Below the pieces are notes generated by a model. That model was not told the origin of the DNA. It saw nothing but the letters and a program-made list of their open reading frames with translations, and did no database searches. The position numbers and the translations under genes are program-made. This document shows, one piece after another, positions 48,897 to 59,882 of a stretch of 64,000 nucleotides of DNA (the first letter of the stretch is position 1; every line of letters begins with the position of its first letter). Source of the DNA: Nitrosomonas ureae (GTDB lineage Bacteria; Pseudomonadota; Gammaproteobacteria; Burkholderiales; Nitrosomonadaceae); contig NZ_FNUX01000006.1 of the NCBI RefSeq assembly GCF_900108305.1, forward strand, positions 82,457 to 146,456, in the 5' to 3' direction.

Positions 48897-50300
48897 ATGC
48901 CATCCAACCGATTTAGATATTTCAGCAATCCCGAGGAAATGGTGTATCTTGCTGTGGAAGCTTCCCCTAATGGGATGGTGATGGTCAATAGTGAAGGTAA
49001 AATAGTCTTGGTAAACTCAGCTTCAGAGAAACTTTTCGGTTATTCTCGGCAAGAACTTATCGGACAGTCAATTGAAATGCTGCTACCAGGGCGATTTCGT
49101 CCACACCACCCAGAGCTCCGACTCACTTATGTCAAGGAATCAAGGTCTCGTCCGATGGGTCATGGCAGGGACCTCTATGGTTTGCACAAAAACGGAAAAG
49201 AATTTCCAGTCGAAGTTGGCCTTAATCCAGTTGAAACCATGCGTGACGGTATATTTGTACTGGCTGTTATCACTGACATAAGTGAGCGCAGGCAGGCTGA
49301 GAAAATGATTAATCTGGCTGTGGAAGCAGCGCCAAATGGTATGGTGATGACCGATCAAAATGGAAAAATTCTGTTGGTCAACTCCACGACTGAGGAATTG
49401 TTCGGTTATCTGCGTCAGGACATGATAGGACAGTCGATAGAAATGCTCATACCTGCATCACACCGTTCGCACCATCCGGAATTAAGAAAGAATTTTCTAA
49501 AAAACCCCAGCAAACGCGCCATGGGGCATGGACGGGACCTCCATGGTGTACACAAGAACGGCAAAGAATTTCCGGTTGAAGTTGGCTTAAATCCAATCCA
49601 AACAACGGAAGAAATTATAGTTCTGGCTTCCGTTATCGATATCACCGCGCGCAAACAACAGGAAGAACAGCTTATAGCTGCTCTGAAAGAAAAAGATTTA
49701 TTATTATCGGAGATCCATCACAGAGTTAAAAACAACCTGCAAATTATCGACAGTCTCCTAGGTATGCAATCTGAAACCTTACATGATGATACTGCCGCAA
49801 TCAAAGTCTTAACAGAAAGTCAAAATAGAGTTAAATCAATGGCTCTCATTCATCAAATCCTGTATCAATCGCAAGATTTCTCCCAAGTTGATTTTTCCGC
49901 ATTTATCCACTCATTAGTGAACAATCTTTTAGTCTCCTATGCCCCGGAAACTTCAAGAATAAAAACTAAGATTGATACTGATGAAATTCTTATTCCTATT
50001 AATGTCAGTATACCCTTGGGTCTGCTGCTAAACGAATTATGCACAAATGCAATAAAGTATGCTTTTCCAGGGAATTGTTCAGGAACGATCCGGATTAGTC
50101 TAAAGCATCATAGCTCAAGCAAGTTACTGATGCGCATTAGTGATAATGGAATTGGCATAGCAGAGGATTTAGATATTGAAGATACGCCTACACTGGGCCT
50201 ACAACTCGTTCAATTGCTCAGCGAACAGATTAGCGCAGAGTTAACCATTCACCGCAGAAATCCAACAAGTTTTACGCTTATTTTTCCGAAGGATCTGTAA
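48897..50300 (+). CDS. PAS-PAS sensor histidine kinase (HisKA_2 type)
   Basis: 467 residues, no membrane segments. Two nearly identical PAS domains (about 17-137 and 139-259), then the dimerisation helix with SEIHHRVKNNLQ (phospho-acceptor probably H275) and a HATPase domain with NELCTNAIKYAF and DNGIGIAEDL. The HisKA_2/HWE type commonly pairs with atypical response regulators. The upstream gene is a REC-GGDEF-EAL protein, so it probably controls c-di-GMP. No good ribosome site is seen before the ATG. Its last 23 bases overlap the end of exbD on the other strand. Confidence 0.92.
   Translation: MPSNRFRYFSNPEEMVYLAVEASPNGMVMVNSEGKIVLVNSASEKLFGYSRQELIGQSIEMLLPGRFRPHHPELRLTYVKESRSRPMGHGRDLYGLHKNGKEFPVEVGLNPVETMRDGIFVLAVITDISERRQAEKMINLAVEAAPNGMVMTDQNGKILLVNSTTEELFGYLRQDMIGQSIEMLIPASHRSHHPELRKNFLKNPSKRAMGHGRDLHGVHKNGKEFPVEVGLNPIQTTEEIIVLASVIDITARKQQEEQLIAALKEKDLLLSEIHHRVKNNLQIIDSLLGMQSETLHDDTAAIKVLTESQNRVKSMALIHQILYQSQDFSQVDFSAFIHSLVNNLLVSYAPETSRIKTKIDTDEILIPINVSIPLGLLLNELCTNAIKYAFPGNCSGTIRISLKHHSSSKLLMRISDNGIGIAEDLDIEDTPTLGLQLVQLLSEQISAELTIHRRNPTSFTLIFPKDL
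48951..49592 (+). repeat. Internal duplication of the PAS domain, 366-bp period
   Basis: Protein residues 19-110 and 141-232 align without gaps at a constant offset of 122 residues (AVEASPNGMV/AVEAAPNGMV; KNGKEFPVEVGLNP in both). DNA copies cover 48951-49226 and 49317-49592, with differences mostly in third positions. Confidence 0.85.
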
Positions 50301-50697
50301 TAAAACCGATTCTTGTCATGCCCGCTTTGGCTGCGATACTCATTACCCGTGCAACATGTTCATAATGCGCCAATTTGTCTGCGCGAAGATGCAGCTCGGT
50401 TTTAGGTTCCTGGGTTATTTCTGCAGTAAAACGCGGCGCTAATTGCTCTAACGACTCAGGTTCTCCGTTCCAAAATAGACTACCATCTGCACGTATAGCC
50501 AATTCAATATGTTCGGTTTGTGTAATATTGGGAGCATTCTCCGCTTTTGGCAGATCAATTTTGACTGAATGCGTCAGAAGTGGCGCTGTAATAATAAAAA
50601 TAATCAACAAAACCAGCATCACGTCCACCAGCGGAACTACATTAATTTCTGACATAGGAGCCTGGCGACTGCTATCCTGTATACTTCCAAACGCCAT
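50278..50697 (-). CDS. exbD: ExbD, TonB energy-transducing subunit
   Basis: 139-residue inner membrane protein with one N-terminal helix; the proton-path aspartate is in PLVDVMLVLL (about residue 24). The periplasmic part has LHLRADKLAHYEHVARVM. It starts overlapping exbB by one base. Assigned to ExbD rather than TolR because tonB and exbB precede it. Confidence 0.93.
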   Translation of the reverse strand: MAFGSIQDSSRQAPMSEINVVPLVDVMLVLLIIFIITAPLLTHSVKIDLPKAENAPNITQTEHIELAIRADGSLFWNGEPESLEQLAPRFTAEITQEPKTELHLRADKLAHYEHVARVMSIAAKAGMTRIGFITDPSEK

Positions 50698-51458
50698 TAT
50701 TGCCCCCTTTCCATAACAACATCAATCGAATTCGCACCTATTTCATGCCGCGATTGCGGGGGAGAAGAAATGGGTACATCAGCGTTATCTCCAGCCGTTA
50801 TCAATATGAACAGATCATGAGCAAAAGCTTCCAGGCGCGCAAGCCAGATACGGTTACGGCGTACAAAAGCGTTGTAGGCCAGTACCGCCGGAATGGCTAC
50901 CGCCAGTCCCAGTGCTGTCATGATCAATGCCTCACCAACAGGACCGGCAACCTTGTCTAAAGTGCCCTGCCCCGAAAGTCCAATCTGTATCAACGCATGA
51001 TAAATGCCCCATACCGTTCCAAACAAACCAATATAAGGTGCTGCCGAACCTGCTGTGGCGATTAACGTCAGACCATTCTCAATGCGAGTAGCTTCCTGAT
51101 CGATACCATTGCGTAAAGTACGTGTCAGAAACTCACTTGTCCCCTCCGCAGTTAGAGATTTTTGCATGCTGCGTATTTTGGAGTCGCTCATCGTATCAAT
51201 GCTCATTTTAGCAAGCTCTGAAAATGCATTATCCGGCACGGCATTTTTTAATTCGATCTGAGCTGTTTGGAGTGAATCATAGCTCCAGAAATGCTTTAAA
51301 AAAGCCTCGACACGACGTTTAGCAATTAGATTTGCAATACTTTTTGTAATAATTAAATACCAGCTCGCAATTGATAGTGACAACAGTAATACCAACACGC
51401 CGATGCCCACCCCATCAATCTGATTGAGAAAATGGGAAAAGCCAAGTCCTTGTTCCAT
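50697..51458 (-). CDS. exbB: ExbB, TonB energy-transducing proton channel
   Basis: 253 residues, three membrane helices (about 15-38, 133-157, 175-200). Family stretch GTVWGIYHALIQIG and GPVGEALIMTALGLAVAIPA line the proton channel. Between tonB and exbD. Confidence 0.93.
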   Translation of the reverse strand: MEQGLGFSHFLNQIDGVGIGVLVLLLSLSIASWYLIITKSIANLIAKRRVEAFLKHFWSYDSLQTAQIELKNAVPDNAFSELAKMSIDTMSDSKIRSMQKSLTAEGTSEFLTRTLRNGIDQEATRIENGLTLIATAGSAAPYIGLFGTVWGIYHALIQIGLSGQGTLDKVAGPVGEALIMTALGLAVAIPAVLAYNAFVRRNRIWLARLEAFAHDLFILITAGDNADVPISSPPQSRHEIGANSIDVVMERGQ

Positions 51459-51461
51459 GAA

Positions 51462-52175
51462 TTAATTTCCTTGCAGTACAAAATTAAAAGGCTGTAAGGC
51501 TACCGCCCTAACCGGCTGGCCATTACGCAACGACGGATTACAGTGCCAGTTTTTTACCGCAGTCAATGCTGCAGTATCAAGACGCTCATAACCACTGCTA
51601 TTAAGAATTTTTGCCTCATCAATACGCCCGCTTTCATCCAGCTCTACACGCAACACCAATTTACCTTCCTCACCCATGCGTCGCGAGATGGCGGGATACG
51701 TTGGTGGAGATAATTTTGGACAAGAAACGGATAATTCCGAAGTCAACGTCACGGGCCCGGTTGGCATTTGTGCTGGCGCGGAATCCGGCAAGGATCCGGA
51801 TTTTTCCATCTGCTCCGGAGCCGGCGCTGTTACAGGCGCCGGCTCCGGAGCAGATTCGATATACTCCTGCTTGGGAATCACGGGAGCTTTCGCTACGAGG
51901 CGTTCTTGTTTGGGTTTGACAACAGGTTTTTTGGCTGGCTGAAGTTTTACCGGCACAGGCTCCGGCAGTGCTTCAGGAGCGGCTCGTGGTATTGACGGGG
52001 CAATTAGCTCAGCAAATAAAGTAACCGCCTGATCAGGAGTTGGAATTAAGCGCTGATTCCATAAAAAATAAAATAAGGCAGCGTGCACAACCAGTACAAA
52101 CAACAATCCTGGCAATGAAATAAGGCGTTGTTGCCGCTCAGAATATTCACTATTTTTCCAAGATAATGATTGCAT
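51462..52175 (-). CDS. tonB: TonB
   Basis: 237-residue energy transducer: one N-terminal anchor helix (about 24-42), a proline/lysine/glutamate-rich periplasmic spacer (about 65-140), and the TonB C-terminal domain from PPTYPAISRRMGEEGKLVLR to GQPVRAVALQPFNFV. It would drive the TonB receptor at 12268 and others. Its spacer DNA contains a perfect 20-bp inverted repeat (see separate entry). A Fur-like box lies upstream. Confidence 0.95.
   Translation of the reverse strand: MQSLSWKNSEYSERQQRLISLPGLLFVLVVHAALFYFLWNQRLIPTPDQAVTLFAELIAPSIPRAAPEALPEPVPVKLQPAKKPVVKPKQERLVAKAPVIPKQEYIESAPEPAPVTAPAPEQMEKSGSLPDSAPAQMPTGPVTLTSELSVSCPKLSPPTYPAISRRMGEEGKLVLRVELDESGRIDEAKILNSSGYERLDTAALTAVKNWHCNPSLRNGQPVRAVALQPFNFVLQGN
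51808..51855. repeat. Perfect 20-bp inverted repeat inside tonB
   Basis: Arms 51808-51827 and 51836-51855 are perfectly complementary, GC-rich and separated by an 8-base loop. They encode residues about 107-123 of the proline-rich spacer without breaking the frame. Much stronger than needed by chance in coding DNA. Confidence 0.9.
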
Positions 52176-52487
52176 TACAGAATAACAAATCCAGAAAAAT
52201 TCTTACTCATTATTGACTCGAAAATACCACAACCAAGTGCACTGACTCGACAAATCCGCATACAACCATTACATCAACGATCTGTTTCCGCGCCCTGAGT
52301 ACTATTGGTCAGAAACAAAGCCAAACAGTCCTGCATGATAACGCAAACGATAATAGTTATCAATCGCTAGATTGAAGCTTAATACCAGGATAATTTGTCA
52401 AAACAATACGGAAGGCTTTATCATTAATGAAAAATTTTCACCGCGCTAACTAACAGATAATGCAATCATATTCAATTTAATTCAAAC
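52176..52487. other. Intergenic region between tonB and the RDD gene
   Basis: About 310 AT-rich bases between divergent genes. Apart from the Fur-like box at 52348-52362, no site or gene was recognised. Confidence 0.5.
52348..52362. promoter_or_regulatory. Fur-like box upstream of tonB-exbBD
   Basis: CGATAATAGTTATCA matches the Fur 7-1-7 consensus TGATAATNATTATCA at 12 of 14 informative positions. It lies 173 bases before tonB and 126 before the RDD gene. Iron control of TonB is common; the assignment rests on the motif only. Confidence 0.5.
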
Positions 52488-52904
52488 ATGGCTTACTCCA
52501 CACCTGGCTTCTGGCGTCGCATTATTTGCCTGATTTATGAGTTTCTTCTTCTATTAGCCGTTTTGTTATTTGCGGGATTCATTTTTCATCTTATTTTCAG
52601 GGATACGCAAGCTGTTTATTTCCAGCCGTTATTTCAATTTTATCTACTCTTGATTATGGGATATTACTTCACCTGGTTTTGGACACATGGCGGACAGACA
52701 TTAGCCATGCAAACCTGGAAGATGCGCATCGTGACAGCGAATGGCGGTAGCCTAACAAAAAAACAAGCCATTATTCGTTACTTGCTTGCAATAACCGGCA
52801 TCTTTCTTTTTGGGTGTGGAATCATCTGGGCATTGTTTGATCGCGATCATCAATTTCTCCATGACCGTATCGCAGGGACCCGGATCATTTTATTGATAAG
52901 TTAA
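52488..52904 (+). CDS. RDD-family membrane protein
   Basis: 138 residues with three hydrophobic segments (about 12-38, 48-68, 97-118). The RDD signature elements are FWRRIICLIYEF at the start, GGQTLAMQTWKMRIV in the middle and FLHDRIAGTRII at the end. Role in this family is generally unknown; some act in ion transport. Confidence 0.85.
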   Translation: MAYSTPGFWRRIICLIYEFLLLLAVLLFAGFIFHLIFRDTQAVYFQPLFQFYLLLIMGYYFTWFWTHGGQTLAMQTWKMRIVTANGGSLTKKQAIIRYLLAITGIFLFGCGIIWALFDRDHQFLHDRIAGTRIILLIS

Positions 52905-53124
52905 GGTTCGCTTGAAATCTACTAACCCTGTTACGATAATCCATCTATTACCTTGGTCTTTTCATAGGAATTTACATGCACATTTTTTGACGCAGCATAA
53001 AAAAGTGTATACTAATCGCCTTGTTATAATTTTCCCTATACTATAATAACTAGCATTTAAAGATTGGTTTCAGTAATTCGTTGATATTATTACTTCACCT
53101 CCAGATTAGCGATCATTTAAACAA

Positions 53125-54057
53125 ATGCGTAGCCAAATTTTCTCAGCAATTACCGGCTTGAAACTCTATCTGAAAGAGTGCTCCATTCAAGCTAACTGCG
53201 TTGTTATCTTAGCCGCAACGATCGCTATTTTTATCATTGACTTAAGCCTTCCTTTGGGCGTTGCGGCGGGTGTCCCTTTTGCACTGGTAATATTCGCCAG
53301 TCTATGGGTAAGCGGAGTCCAATTTACCTATCTGATTGCCACGCTTGGATTCATTCTAACCATTGCGGGATTCTTTCTGTCATCGCACACGGTTGTCCCA
53401 TTAAATATTGTATTGTTTAATCGAGGAATAACTTTGTTGTTGATCATTTGTTCCGCATATATGGTGATTAAAATCAAAAAAGCAAATGTGGACATCACAA
53501 CATTAATGAATCAGGTATTGATTGATCCTGTTACAGGATACAAAAACCGCCAGGCCTTTGAAACCGAACTGGATACAGAAATACTGCGCAGCAAACGATA
53601 TAACCGGAGTTTATCCGTAGCGATTATCGATATTGATCTTTTAAAGTTATTTACTGATAACTACGACTATAAAAGCAAAAGTAATTCCATTAAGAAAGTT
53701 TCTCAAGAAATCAAGACTAACATCAGAATCACTGATTTCTTCTATCGCATTGATATTAATGTGTTTGCCATTATATTTTCTGAAACGGATTTGATCGAAG
53801 CTAAAAAAGTATGTGAAGCCATCCGTAAGAAAATCTCCTCCATCATCGATAAAAATGCTGAAAACAAGATCATGATAAGCATCGGTATCGCGACGCTTGA
53901 AGAAGCGGATAACAAAATTAATCTATGCAAGCGCGCAGAAGATGCACTCTTTATCTCAAAGCAAAATGGAGGGCATAAGGTTTCCACTTTGCCTGCAGTT
54001 GCCCATAAAGAAAAAACCCCTGTCGCTGCCATCCTGTCACGTTCGAGATACGATTGA
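53125..54057 (+). CDS. Membrane protein with degenerate GGDEF domain
   Basis: 310 residues: about four N-terminal membrane helices (25-120), then a GGDEF-like domain (about 130-285) starting LIDPVTGYKNRQAFETELD. The catalytic motif is DINVF at 210-214 instead of GGDEF, and the substrate-side motif reads IDLLKLFTDNYDYKSK instead of DxDxFKxxND.GH. It is therefore unlikely to synthesise c-di-GMP and may be a receptor or a scaffold. No clear ribosome site. Confidence 0.85.
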   Translation: MRSQIFSAITGLKLYLKECSIQANCVVILAATIAIFIIDLSLPLGVAAGVPFALVIFASLWVSGVQFTYLIATLGFILTIAGFFLSSHTVVPLNIVLFNRGITLLLIICSAYMVIKIKKANVDITTLMNQVLIDPVTGYKNRQAFETELDTEILRSKRYNRSLSVAIIDIDLLKLFTDNYDYKSKSNSIKKVSQEIKTNIRITDFFYRIDINVFAIIFSETDLIEAKKVCEAIRKKISSIIDKNAENKIMISIGIATLEEADNKINLCKRAEDALFISKQNGGHKVSTLPAVAHKEKTPVAAILSRSRYD

Positions 54058-54196
54058 CCCCATTTTCTAGCTCAATAATCGATTCTTTGTAACTGCAGAA
54101 AAAATGCATTTATTGATGCATTGAAGGAATTACCTCAAATTCTCTTATATAATCCAGGGTATCAATCAGACAAAACCCTACGTTTCTGAGACACCC

Positions 54197-56497
54197 ATGA
54201 GTTTATTGAACAAGCCGATGGCCAAAAAATCAAGCGGCCATCCCTTTCCACCCAGAGTAGCCCGGTTATTACGCGAATCAGGACTATTGATATTGATGGG
54301 CGCCGCACTTTATCTGATATTGATATTTTTTAGTTATGATCGCAGCGATGCCGGCTGGTCACACAGTGGCGATTTTAATCAAATCAATAATGCAGGAGGG
54401 CACGTCGGCGCATGGCTGGCTGACTTATTACTATATCTATTTGGCGCATCCGCATGGTGGTGGGTTGCTTTCTTTCTGTCTGCAATTGCATGGAGCTATC
54501 GTCGAATAGATACTGCCGGTATTTTTGACCGGCATTCCCTGTTACTTTCTCTTGGTGGTTTCTTATTATTGCTAGCAGCTAGCAGCGGACTGGAATCGCT
54601 CAGATTTTACTCTCTCAGTATTTCATTGCCTTTACTGCCAGGTGGAATGCTTGGCAACACAATTAGTCATTATCTCTCGCAAATACTGGGATTTACGGGC
54701 GCAACGCTGACATTATTGATACTCATTGCCGTCGGCTTTAGTCAATTTACCGGTTTATCATGGGTCCGGTTTGTAGAGATGCTTGGCGAGAGTGTTGAAA
54801 ATCTATTATTACTTCTCAGAAATACATGGGAAACAAAACAGGATAAATTTGCAGGCGTCATTGCCTCTCACGTCCGGGAAAAAACCGTTGAAAACGAGAA
54901 AAAACGTATTGAAAGCAATCCGATTCTGCATATCGAGCCACCGACTACGAATATTGTTAAATCTCAACGCATTGTCAAAGAGAAACAATCTTCCTTATTT
55001 TCAGATTTACCTGACTCACCACTGCCTCCTCTGCATCTTCTGGATGAACCGGATAAAGATTTTGAAGTATTATCCAAAGAGGTTCTGGAATTCACTTCTC
55101 GCCTGATCGAACGAAAGCTCAAGGAATTTGGTGTCGATGTCAAAGTCGTTGCCGCCTTTCCGGGACCAGTCATCACCCGCTATGAAATTGAACCGGCCAT
55201 TGGCGTCAAGGGTAATCAAGTCATTAATCTGGTTAAGGATCTGGCGCGCGCGCTATCAGTTGCCAGTATCCGGGTAGTCGAAACTATCCCGGGAAAAACC
55301 ACCATGGGGCTGGAAATTCCCAATCCAAAACGCCAGATTGTTCGACTCCAGGAGATTCTCAGTTCACAAGTCTATGCCGATTCCGCTTCACCGCTGACCA
55401 TTGCATTGGGCAAGGACATTAGTGGCCGCCCGATGGTATCGGATCTAGCTAAAATGCCTCACGCACTGGTAGCTGGAACCACCGGTTCTGGCAAATCAGT
55501 GGCAATCAATGCCGTTATTCTGAGTCTTATTTATAAAACCACACCCGATCAGACTCGCTTGATCCTGATTGATCCCAAAATGCTGGAATTATCGGTATAT
55601 GAAGGTATTCCGCATTTGCTGACGCCGGTTGTCACCGATATGCGTGAAGCAGCTAGCGCGTTACGCTGGTGTGTCGCCGAAATGGAGCGTCGTTATAAAC
55701 TGATGTCTGCATTAGGTGTACGCAATCTCGGTGGCTACAATCAGAAAATACAAGAGGCCAGTAAAAATGAAACGCCCGTAATTAACCCGCTGGCACTGCC
55801 TGAAGAAGAGCCGGAATACCTGGAAGAATTGCCGCTCATTGTCGTGGTAATTGATGAATTAGCCGATTTGATGATGGTCGCCGGCAAGAAAGTTGAACAA
55901 TTAATTGCCCGGCTTGCACAAAAAGCGCGGGCATCGGGCATTCATCTGCTATTGGCAACCCAACGCCCCTCCGTCGATGTGATAACCGGTTTGATTAAAG
56001 CAAACATTCCTACACGGATTGCTTTTCAGGTTTCGAGCAAAATTGATTCACGCACCATTCTCGATCAAATGGGAGCAGAAGCCTTACTGGGTCAGGGTGA
56101 CATGCTGTACTTACCGCCCGGCAGCGGCTATCCGCAACGTGTTCATGGTGCTTTTGTCGCTGATCATGAAGTGCATAAAGTAGTTGAGTACCTCAAAGAG
56201 CATGGAGAACCTAACTATATCGAAGAAATTCTTAGAATTGACGATGAAGAAAGCGATGCCGGTAATTCACTCGAATTTAAAAAACCATCCGAGGGTGAAG
56301 CCGATCCGCTCTATGATGAAGCAGTTGCCATCGTCATCAAAACCCGTCGCGCCTCTATCTCTCTCGTACAAAGAAATTTGCGCATCGGCTATAATCGCGC
56401 GGCCCGACTAGTTGAAGATATGGAACGAGCCGGTTTGGTTTCGTCAATGCAAAGTAACGGTAATCGGGAAGTATTAGCTCCGGCACGTAACGAATAA
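54197..56497 (+). CDS. ftsK: DNA translocase FtsK
   Basis: 766-residue septal DNA pump that clears chromosome termini at division. Four to five N-terminal helices (35-185), a short linker compared with E. coli, then the motor with Walker A GTTGSGKS from residue 427 and Walker [12 protein letters not shown], and a C-terminal winged-helix gamma domain ([19 protein letters not shown]) for KOPS reading. It heads the conserved ftsK-lolA-rarA-serS order. Confidence 0.96.
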   Translation: MSLLNKPMAKKSSGHPFPPRVARLLRESGLLILMGAALYLILIFFSYDRSDAGWSHSGDFNQINNAGGHVGAWLADLLLYLFGASAWWWVAFFLSAIAWSYRRIDTAGIFDRHSLLLSLGGFLLLLAASSGLESLRFYSLSISLPLLPGGMLGNTISHYLSQILGFTGATLTLLILIAVGFSQFTGLSWVRFVEMLGESVENLLLLLRNTWETKQDKFAGVIASHVREKTVENEKKRIESNPILHIEPPTTNIVKSQRIVKEKQSSLFSDLPDSPLPPLHLLDEPDKDFEVLSKEVLEFTSRLIERKLKEFGVDVKVVAAFPGPVITRYEIEPAIGVKGNQVINLVKDLARALSVASIRVVETIPGKTTMGLEIPNPKRQIVRLQEILSSQVYADSASPLTIALGKDISGRPMVSDLAKMPHALVAGTTGSGKSVAINAVILSLIYKTTPDQTRLILIDPKMLELSVYEGIPHLLTPVVTDMREAASALRWCVAEMERRYKLMSALGVRNLGGYNQKIQEASKNETPVINPLALPEEEPEYLEELPLIVVVIDELADLMMVAGKKVEQLIARLAQKARASGIHLLLATQRPSVDVITGLIKANIPTRIAFQVSSKIDSRTILDQMGAEALLGQGDMLYLPPGSGYPQRVHGAFVADHEVHKVVEYLKEHGEPNYIEEILRIDDEESDAGNSLEFKKPSEGEADPLYDEAVAIVIKTRRASISLVQRNLRIGYNRAARLVEDMERAGLVSSMQSNGNREVLAPARNE

Positions 56498-56557
56498 TCC
56501 ACCTCTCAGCTAATATAATATATCAGACCCTACACACCCATTTCATTAAAGGAACCT

Positions 56558-57181
56558 ATGGTGCGTTTAAATTGTTCCATTTTCTTCTTGTTGCTTAGTC
56601 TGATACCCGTTTTGACTGAAGCCGCCGCTATCAATAGTCTGAAAACTTTCATCCAGGAAACCCGCACAGTCCGCGCAAAATTCTCGCAAACGCTGTATGA
56701 CAAAAATTCCCGCGCCATTCAAGAATCAGCAGGCACCATGCAATTCGAGCGTCCGGAAAAATTTCGCTGGACTTACGAAGAACCCTATGAGCAACTGATT
56801 GTTGGCGATGGCACGCAAGTCTGGTTTTATGATCATGACCTCAATCAAGTAACTATACGCCAATTCAACATCGCTATCGGCAGCAGTCCAGCCGCTCTGC
56901 TCGCCGGTAGCAGTACGATTGAAGATAATTTCGAACTGGTTGATTTAGGTGTGCAAAACGAAATGGAATGGCTCGAAGCAATTCCCAAAAGCAAGGAAAG
57001 CACTTTTGAATTCATTCAGATGGGATTCTCGCCGGAGGGTGAACTCAAGATCATGGCGTTGCGGGATAGTTTTGGGCAAACGACATTCTTGTCATTTTCC
57101 GAATTAGATAAAAACCCCACTCTACCCACCGATTTATTTAAATTCACCCCTCCGGATAATGCAGACGTCATCACTGAATGA
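56558..57181 (+). CDS. lolA: Outer-membrane lipoprotein carrier LolA
   Basis: Periplasmic chaperone carrying lipoproteins from LolCDE to LolB; 207 residues with a signal peptide (cleavage near TEAAA). MQFERPEKFRWTYEEPYEQL and the VWFYDHDLNQVT stretch are typical. AAAGGA precedes the ATG. Its last 23 bases overlap the start of rarA. Confidence 0.95.
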   Translation: MVRLNCSIFFLLLSLIPVLTEAAAINSLKTFIQETRTVRAKFSQTLYDKNSRAIQESAGTMQFERPEKFRWTYEEPYEQLIVGDGTQVWFYDHDLNQVTIRQFNIAIGSSPAALLAGSSTIEDNFELVDLGVQNEMEWLEAIPKSKESTFEFIQMGFSPEGELKIMALRDSFGQTTFLSFSELDKNPTLPTDLFKFTPPDNADVITE

Positions 57182-58493
57182 TCCTGGCCTTTTCTCGGCC
57201 AATGCACCGAGAGCACCGCTGGCGGAGCTGTTACGCCCTAAACAACTCAACGACGTCATCGGACAAAGCCATTTACTCGGCGCAGGAAAGCCGCTACGTT
57301 TGACATTTGAATCGGGCAAACCACATTCCATGATTTTATGGGGTCCGCCAGGAACCGGAAAAACCACGCTGGCACGTCTCATGTCAGCAGAATTCAACTG
57401 TGATTTCATATCGTTATCCGCCGTCCTATCTGGCATCAAAGATATTCGCAATGCGCTCGAAGAAGCTCAGTTAGCGTTGCAGCAAACCAATCGACATACC
57501 ATTCTTTTTATCGACGAAGTGCATCGCTTTAACAAATCACAACAGGATGCTTTCTTACCGCACATAGAGCAAGGCTTGATCACTTTCATCGGCGCGACTA
57601 CGGAAAACCCATCATTTGAGATTAACAATGCGCTGCTATCGCGCGTTCAAGTGTATATCCTCACCGCTTTGTCCGAACACGAGCTATCCTGTTTACTTGA
57701 ACGCGCCCAAAACTTGATACCGGATAACGTGCAGTTTTCCGATGAATCAAGGAAATTACTGATTGAATTCGCTGATGGTGACGCCAGGCGTTTACTGAAT
57801 CTACTGGAACAAATTCACACCGCAGCTCAGACCGAATCAATCACGCAAATCAGTAAGGATATTGTCCTCAACACACTATCACGCAATGTGCGCAGCTTTG
57901 ATAAAGGCGGTGATGAATTTTATGATCAGATATCCGCATTGCATAAATCCGTTCGTGGATCTTCGCCCGATGCGGCGCTCTATTGGCTATGCCGCATGCT
58001 GGACGGCGGCGCCGATGCACTATATATCGGACGCAGGTTAATCCGTATGGCCGTTGAAGACATCGGCCTGGCTGATCCGCGTGCTTTGCGTCTGGCATTG
58101 GATGCCTGTGAGGCTTACGAACGACTGGGGACTCCGGAAGGTGAATTGGCGCTGGCACAAGCCACCTTGTATCTGGCATGCGCACCAAAAAGTAACGCCG
58201 CTTATCTGGCTTACAAGAAAGCCCGCTCCCTGGTTGCCCAGGATAAATCGCGCCGTGTTCCGATGCATTTACGTAACGCACCGACAAAACTGATGCAAGA
58301 TAGTGGCTATGGAAATGCATACATTTACGCACATGATAACCCTGAAGCCTATGCCGCGGGTGAAAACTACTTTCCGGATGAAATGCCTGAGGTGCGTTTT
58401 TATCAACCGACTGCTTACGGATTCGAACAGAGAATTCAAGAAAAATTAGCTTACTTGCGAAACTTGGATAAACAAGCAAAGAATAAATTATAG
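57159..58493 (+). CDS. rarA: Replication-associated recombination protein RarA (MgsA)
   Basis: AAA+ ATPase acting at stalled forks, 444 residues. Walker A WGPPGTGKTTLAR, Walker B LFIDEVHRFNKSQQDAFLPH, sensor IGATTENPSFEIN, and the C-terminal MgsA region with RRVPMHLRNAPTKLM and YGNAYIYAHDNPEAY. The start lies inside the 3' end of lolA. Confidence 0.96.
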   Translation: MQTSSLNDPGLFSANAPRAPLAELLRPKQLNDVIGQSHLLGAGKPLRLTFESGKPHSMILWGPPGTGKTTLARLMSAEFNCDFISLSAVLSGIKDIRNALEEAQLALQQTNRHTILFIDEVHRFNKSQQDAFLPHIEQGLITFIGATTENPSFEINNALLSRVQVYILTALSEHELSCLLERAQNLIPDNVQFSDESRKLLIEFADGDARRLLNLLEQIHTAAQTESITQISKDIVLNTLSRNVRSFDKGGDEFYDQISALHKSVRGSSPDAALYWLCRMLDGGADALYIGRRLIRMAVEDIGLADPRALRLALDACEAYERLGTPEGELALAQATLYLACAPKSNAAYLAYKKARSLVAQDKSRRVPMHLRNAPTKLMQDSGYGNAYIYAHDNPEAYAAGENYFPDEMPEVRFYQPTAYGFEQRIQEKLAYLRNLDKQAKNKL

Positions 58494-58500
58494 AATTTAA

Positions 58501-59844
<1,344 letters not shown>

Positions 59845-59882
59845 AAAATAATGATTCACTTTTCTCCATAGGAAGTCCCATC

